In this document: piece by piece, positions 61,506 through 64,000 of the stretch
How the letters are laid out: each line of letters begins with the position of its first letter
Numbering within the stretch: the first letter of the stretch is position 1
DNA from: Nitrososphaerota archaeon
GTDB taxonomy: Archaea > Thermoproteota > Nitrososphaeria > Nitrososphaerales > Nitrosopumilaceae
Direction of reading: 5' to 3'
DNA length: 64,000 nt
Assembly: GCA_028867595.1 (NCBI GenBank)
Contig: JAGWGB010000004.1
Location: 39,929-103,928, forward strand
Program-made: the position numbers and the translations under genes
Notes under the pieces: model-generated
What the model saw: the letters and a program-made list of their open reading frames with translations, nothing else
Told to the model about the DNA's origin: nothing
Database searches by the model: none

Positions 61506-61780
61506 GTCTGTGCAGGCTTTTGTGTAATAGATTTTCCAGCCTCGCCTTTCTTTCTTCGTCTAAGACCAACACTGATGAGTGCTATGAAGAACCCTATTCC
61601 TGCAACCATGCCTGAGATGTTTTGCATACCTGTGTTCATTACTTCGGCCTGTTCGAACTCTGTTGTTTGATCTTCTGTCATTCCAGATGTAGCTGTTGGT
61701 GTTATACTGTTAAAGTAAAACCAAGAAGCTCCTCCAATCGCTAACATGGAAACACCAAGAAGAAAGACACGCTTGTCCAT
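61502..61780 (-). CDS. Small two-helix membrane protein
   Basis: 92 residues: helices LLGVSMLAIGGASWFYF and MVAGIGFFIALISVGL joined by an acidic Thr/Glu-rich loop, with a basic tail RRRKKGEAGKS. Overlaps the end of mqnE by 4 bp (convergent). Unknown function. Confidence 0.55.
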   Translation of the reverse strand: MDKRVFLLGVSMLAIGGASWFYFNSITPTATSGMTEDQTTEFEQAEVMNTGMQNISGMVAGIGFFIALISVGLRRRKKGEAGKSITQKPAQT

Positions 61781-61831
61781 GATACGATTTTGTGCAATCT
61801 ACTAATTAACCGTTAATTTTGGTTTTTATTT

Positions 61832-62653
61832 TCATGCAAACTTTAACTCAAATTCGGAAACAAGACCTTTCTCTACTCCAAATTTGAATAGCGTTCTGAT
61901 TGCCTGCTCGCCCAGTAATCCCATCTCTATTGTGACATCGTTGACATACATGCGCACAAACTTTTCTATGAGATCTCTTGGCTGTCCCCTGCTGTACTGC
62001 ATCGCGTAATCAAGTGCGTCGCTGACATGTGCCATTCCATAAACAATTGATTCGCGAAAATACTCGTCAAATTTTTTAATCACGTCAGGACCGAGGTTGT
62101 CATCTATGACGTTTATTCCAAGTGGAACTGGAAGGCCTCCAGTGCTGTTGCGCCACCAGTCGCCCACATCAAGTATCTTTGTAAGGTTATTTTCTGCATA
62201 TGTTATCTGGGTCTCATGTATGACAAGGCCTGCACCTACATCACCTCTTGAGACTGCATCTGGAATATCGCTAAACTTCATCTCTAGATAGTCAAACTTG
62301 CCAATCATTAGCTGCAGCAGCAGGAAAGCCGATGTCATTTTACCAGGTATTGCTATCTTTGAGCGCTGTAGTTGTTCTAGTGACAAGTCTTGCTTTGCAA
62401 TAACTATTGGGCCATAACCCTTGCCAAAACTTCCTCCGCTTCTAAGTACTGTATAGTTTTTGATGTATGCGCAAGCATGTGCAGAGACTGCGGTAACATC
62501 AAGCTCGTGATTGAGCGCTCGCTTGTTAAGTGTCTCAATGTCTTCGACTACCTGTTTGACCTTAAAGTGTGGCGATGTAACCTTGCCTGTCAGCATTGCA
62601 TAAAACATGAAAGCGTCGTCAGAGTCAGGAGTATGACCTACTGTTATTTCCAT
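61832..62653 (-). CDS. mqnD: 1,4-dihydroxy-6-naphthoate synthase MqnD
   Basis: 273 residues. Opening I-T-V-G-H-T-P-D-S-D-D-A-F-M-F-Y-A matches the S-P-C-P-N-D-T-F-x-F-x-A motif of MqnD; then V-E-D-I-E-T-L-N-K-R-A and D-V-T-A-V-S-A-H-A, and S-G-G-S-F-G-K-G-Y-G-P-I-V. It turns cyclic dehypoxanthinyl futalosine into dihydroxynaphthoate. The frame extends to 62860 but the first 69 residues are not homologous-looking; ATG 62653 is chosen. Confidence 0.88.
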   Translation of the reverse strand: MEITVGHTPDSDDAFMFYAMLTGKVTSPHFKVKQVVEDIETLNKRALNHELDVTAVSAHACAYIKNYTVLRSGGSFGKGYGPIVIAKQDLSLEQLQRSKIAIPGKMTSAFLLLQLMIGKFDYLEMKFSDIPDAVSRGDVGAGLVIHETQITYAENNLTKILDVGDWWRNSTGGLPVPLGINVIDDNLGPDVIKKFDEYFRESIVYGMAHVSDALDYAMQYSRGQPRDLIEKFVRMYVNDVTIEMGLLGEQAIRTLFKFGVEKGLVSEFELKFA

Positions 62654-62690
62654 AAATAGGATTTTTAGCCCTATTATAAATATCACAAGC

Positions 62691-63599
62691 ATGGACACTG
62701 TTGAAGCATTTGAAAAAGAGATAGCGATGCAGCTTGACTTTGTACGACAATTTGTACCGCAAAGGAAACTTTCTATAAAAAGACAGAAAAACTCTGTTTT
62801 TTGCGGTACTGGCGATTCTTTTGCATCAGCACAGTTGGCTGAGGTTTTCTCAAATTTCAAAGTTCGAGTTTACGATCCTCTTGACTTGATAAAAAATAAG
62901 AAACTTGTAGCTGGACGTGACCTGTATCTGGTATCAATATCTGGCAATACTGTATCTAACGTAAAACTTGCCAAGATGCACAAAAAAACAGTTGCAATAA
63001 CTGCAAACCCTGACAGCAGGCTCGCAAAGGCATGCAAGAACCTTGTCTTGTTAAAGTTTGACTCGACTGGAATCCAAACATCAGGAAGCATAAGCTTTCT
63101 TGCAAGCGCACTTGGATGCATCTCACTTGTCTCAAAATATCAGATAAGAAATGTATCTAAAATATACCAGTCTGCAATCAAGGCTGCAAAAACCGTGTCT
63201 CTTGGAAAAAAGGTATACGTGCTTGGCAATCTCTATACAATGCCTATTGCCGTGTTTTGTGCAGCCAAGCTGCACGAGGTGCTTGGTGCCAATGCTTACT
63301 ATGAGAGAATCGAGCAATTTTCCCACGCGAGTCTATTTTCTGCAAGGCGTGGCGATACTGTACTATTGTTTGAGCCAAAGAACCCGCACAATGACAATCT
63401 CTTGAAAAGTCTCAAAGGCTACGGGCTTGACGCAAGAAGGATGGAACCTCCAACAAAAAATCTTCAAGATCAGATATTGTTTTTCATCTTTGTTTCTGAA
63501 TTGATTGCGCTGTATGCTGCAAAGAAGAAAAGAAAGAAAAATTGTTTCTTTATTGAAGAAAAGAGATTAAGACATGCCAGTTCTTCCATGATCTACTAA
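62691..63599 (+). CDS. SIS-domain sugar isomerase-like protein
   Basis: 302 residues with two SIS-type halves: C-G-T-G-D-S-F-A-S-A-Q and V-S-I-S-G-N-T-V-S-N-V in the first, V-L-G-N-L-Y-T-M-P-I-A and Y-Y-E-R-I-E-Q-F-S-H-A in the second. This layout is that of archaeal phosphoglucose/phosphomannose isomerases and relatives. It should bind a phosphosugar; the isomerase identity is not certain. Divergent from mqnD with 37 bp between starts. Confidence 0.8.
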   Translation: MDTVEAFEKEIAMQLDFVRQFVPQRKLSIKRQKNSVFCGTGDSFASAQLAEVFSNFKVRVYDPLDLIKNKKLVAGRDLYLVSISGNTVSNVKLAKMHKKTVAITANPDSRLAKACKNLVLLKFDSTGIQTSGSISFLASALGCISLVSKYQIRNVSKIYQSAIKAAKTVSLGKKVYVLGNLYTMPIAVFCAAKLHEVLGANAYYERIEQFSHASLFSARRGDTVLLFEPKNPHNDNLLKSLKGYGLDARRMEPPTKNLQDQILFFIFVSELIALYAAKKKRKKNCFFIEEKRLRHASSSMIY

Positions 63600-63654
63600 A
63601 TTTTTGTATAATTCTTAACGTTTAATAGCGGCTAGAAAAGGACTTAGCTAAAAC

Positions 63655-64000
63655 ATGAAATTCAAGGCAACCGAGCAGATTCTCAAAATTATAGGCGATA
63701 AGAAACACATCAGAAACTTTGGTGTGATAGCTCACGTAGACCACGGCAAGACTACAATGAGTGACAGCCTTTTGGCATCAAGCGGTATTATCAGCCCATC
63801 TGTGGCAGGACAAGCTCTTGCACTTGACTCTATGAAACTAGAACAAGACAGACAGATGACAATCGTTCAGGCAAATGTAACTTTACTCTATGAAAAAGAT
63901 GATCAAGAATATGTAATCAACATGATTGATACTCCAGGCCACATTGACTTTACAGGACGTGTAACAAGAAGCCTTAGGGCAATCGACGGCGCAGTTGTGG
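63655..64000 (+). CDS. fusA: Elongation factor 2 (partial, 3' end outside window)
   Basis: First 115 codons of aEF-2. The GTPase motifs are G1 A-H-V-D-H-G-K-T-T, the effector region M-T-I-V-Q-A-N-V and G3 D-T-P-G-H-I-D-F. It drives ribosome translocation. ATG 63655 follows an AT-rich promoter stretch (63600-63630). Runs off the right end. Confidence 0.97.
   Translation, partial: MKFKATEQILKIIGDKKHIRNFGVIAHVDHGKTTMSDSLLASSGIISPSVAGQALALDSMKLEQDRQMTIVQANVTLLYEKDDQEYVINMIDTPGHIDFTGRVTRSLRAIDGAVV

Noticed and set aside
1..64000. tRNA, rRNA, CRISPR, transposase or integrase genes
   Set aside because: I looked for T-arm/anticodon patterns, rRNA signatures, spaced repeats and DDE or tyrosine recombinase motifs and found none that I could support by eye.

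Overview
This window is a chromosomal segment of an ammonia-oxidising thaumarchaeon (Nitrososphaerota). The evidence is an archaeal TBP gene, aEF-2, a 20S proteasome pair, futalosine-pathway menaquinone genes (mqnE, mqnD), malonate/succinate-cycle style enzymes (a methylmalonyl-CoA epimerase-like protein and a semialdehyde dehydrogenase-like protein), many secreted proteins ending in the PEFG-CTERM anchor, and numerous genes whose start codon lies about 26 nt below a TATA box (leaderless mRNAs, often starting with GTG or TTG). The base composition is AT-rich (I judge high-30s % GC by eye), which fits group I.1a or I.1a-associated lineages (for example Nitrosotalea-like) better than Nitrososphaera. 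I cannot prove the genus. I see no rRNA, tRNA, CRISPR array, insertion sequence or prophage. No gene-free stretch exceeds about 300 bases.

Layout. 1-8.5 kb: the end of an etfB-like gene, then surface and membrane proteins (a Lon-type S16 serine protease with a signal peptide, an NHL beta-propeller, a PsbP-like protein) and small cytoplasmic proteins. 8.5-16 kb: a polyhydroxyalkanoate (PHA) island with phaE-phaC, phasin-like proteins, a phasin fused to an AbrB-type DNA-binding domain, two paralogous alpha/beta hydrolases, a DUF3734-type patatin lipase and an aldehyde dehydrogenase. 16-25 kb: malic enzyme, a methyltransferase, regulators, a SIMPL protein and a radical SAM enzyme. 25-30 kb: a very large CopC-CopD-beta-propeller fusion followed by two exported proteins. 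30-34.2 kb: regulators, a nickel/cobalt permease and the proteasome beta-alpha pair. 34-42.7 kb: small proteins, the copper exporter CopA divergent from a TRASH-domain regulator, and an anion transporter. 42.8-52 kb: TPR, MarR, MsrA, surface proteins and a structured RNA candidate. 52-60 kb: TBP, an MctP-type symporter with its DUF3311 partner, a tandem SagB-type oxidoreductase and a regulator flanked by two copies of one operator. 60-64 kb: methylmalonyl-CoA epimerase, mqnE, mqnD, a SIS isomerase and the start of aEF-2.

How it works together. The PHA island holds everything needed to polymerise, coat, regulate and possibly mobilise storage polymer. CopA, the TRASH regulator and the CopC-CopD fusion fit a copper-dependent ammonia oxidiser. 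Several divergent promoters carry perfect palindromes beside regulator genes, so local autoregulation is a recurring theme. Two stretches (about 5265-5341 and 48508-48637) look like free-standing structured RNAs with their own TATA boxes and T-rich ends; they are the strongest candidates for something undescribed.
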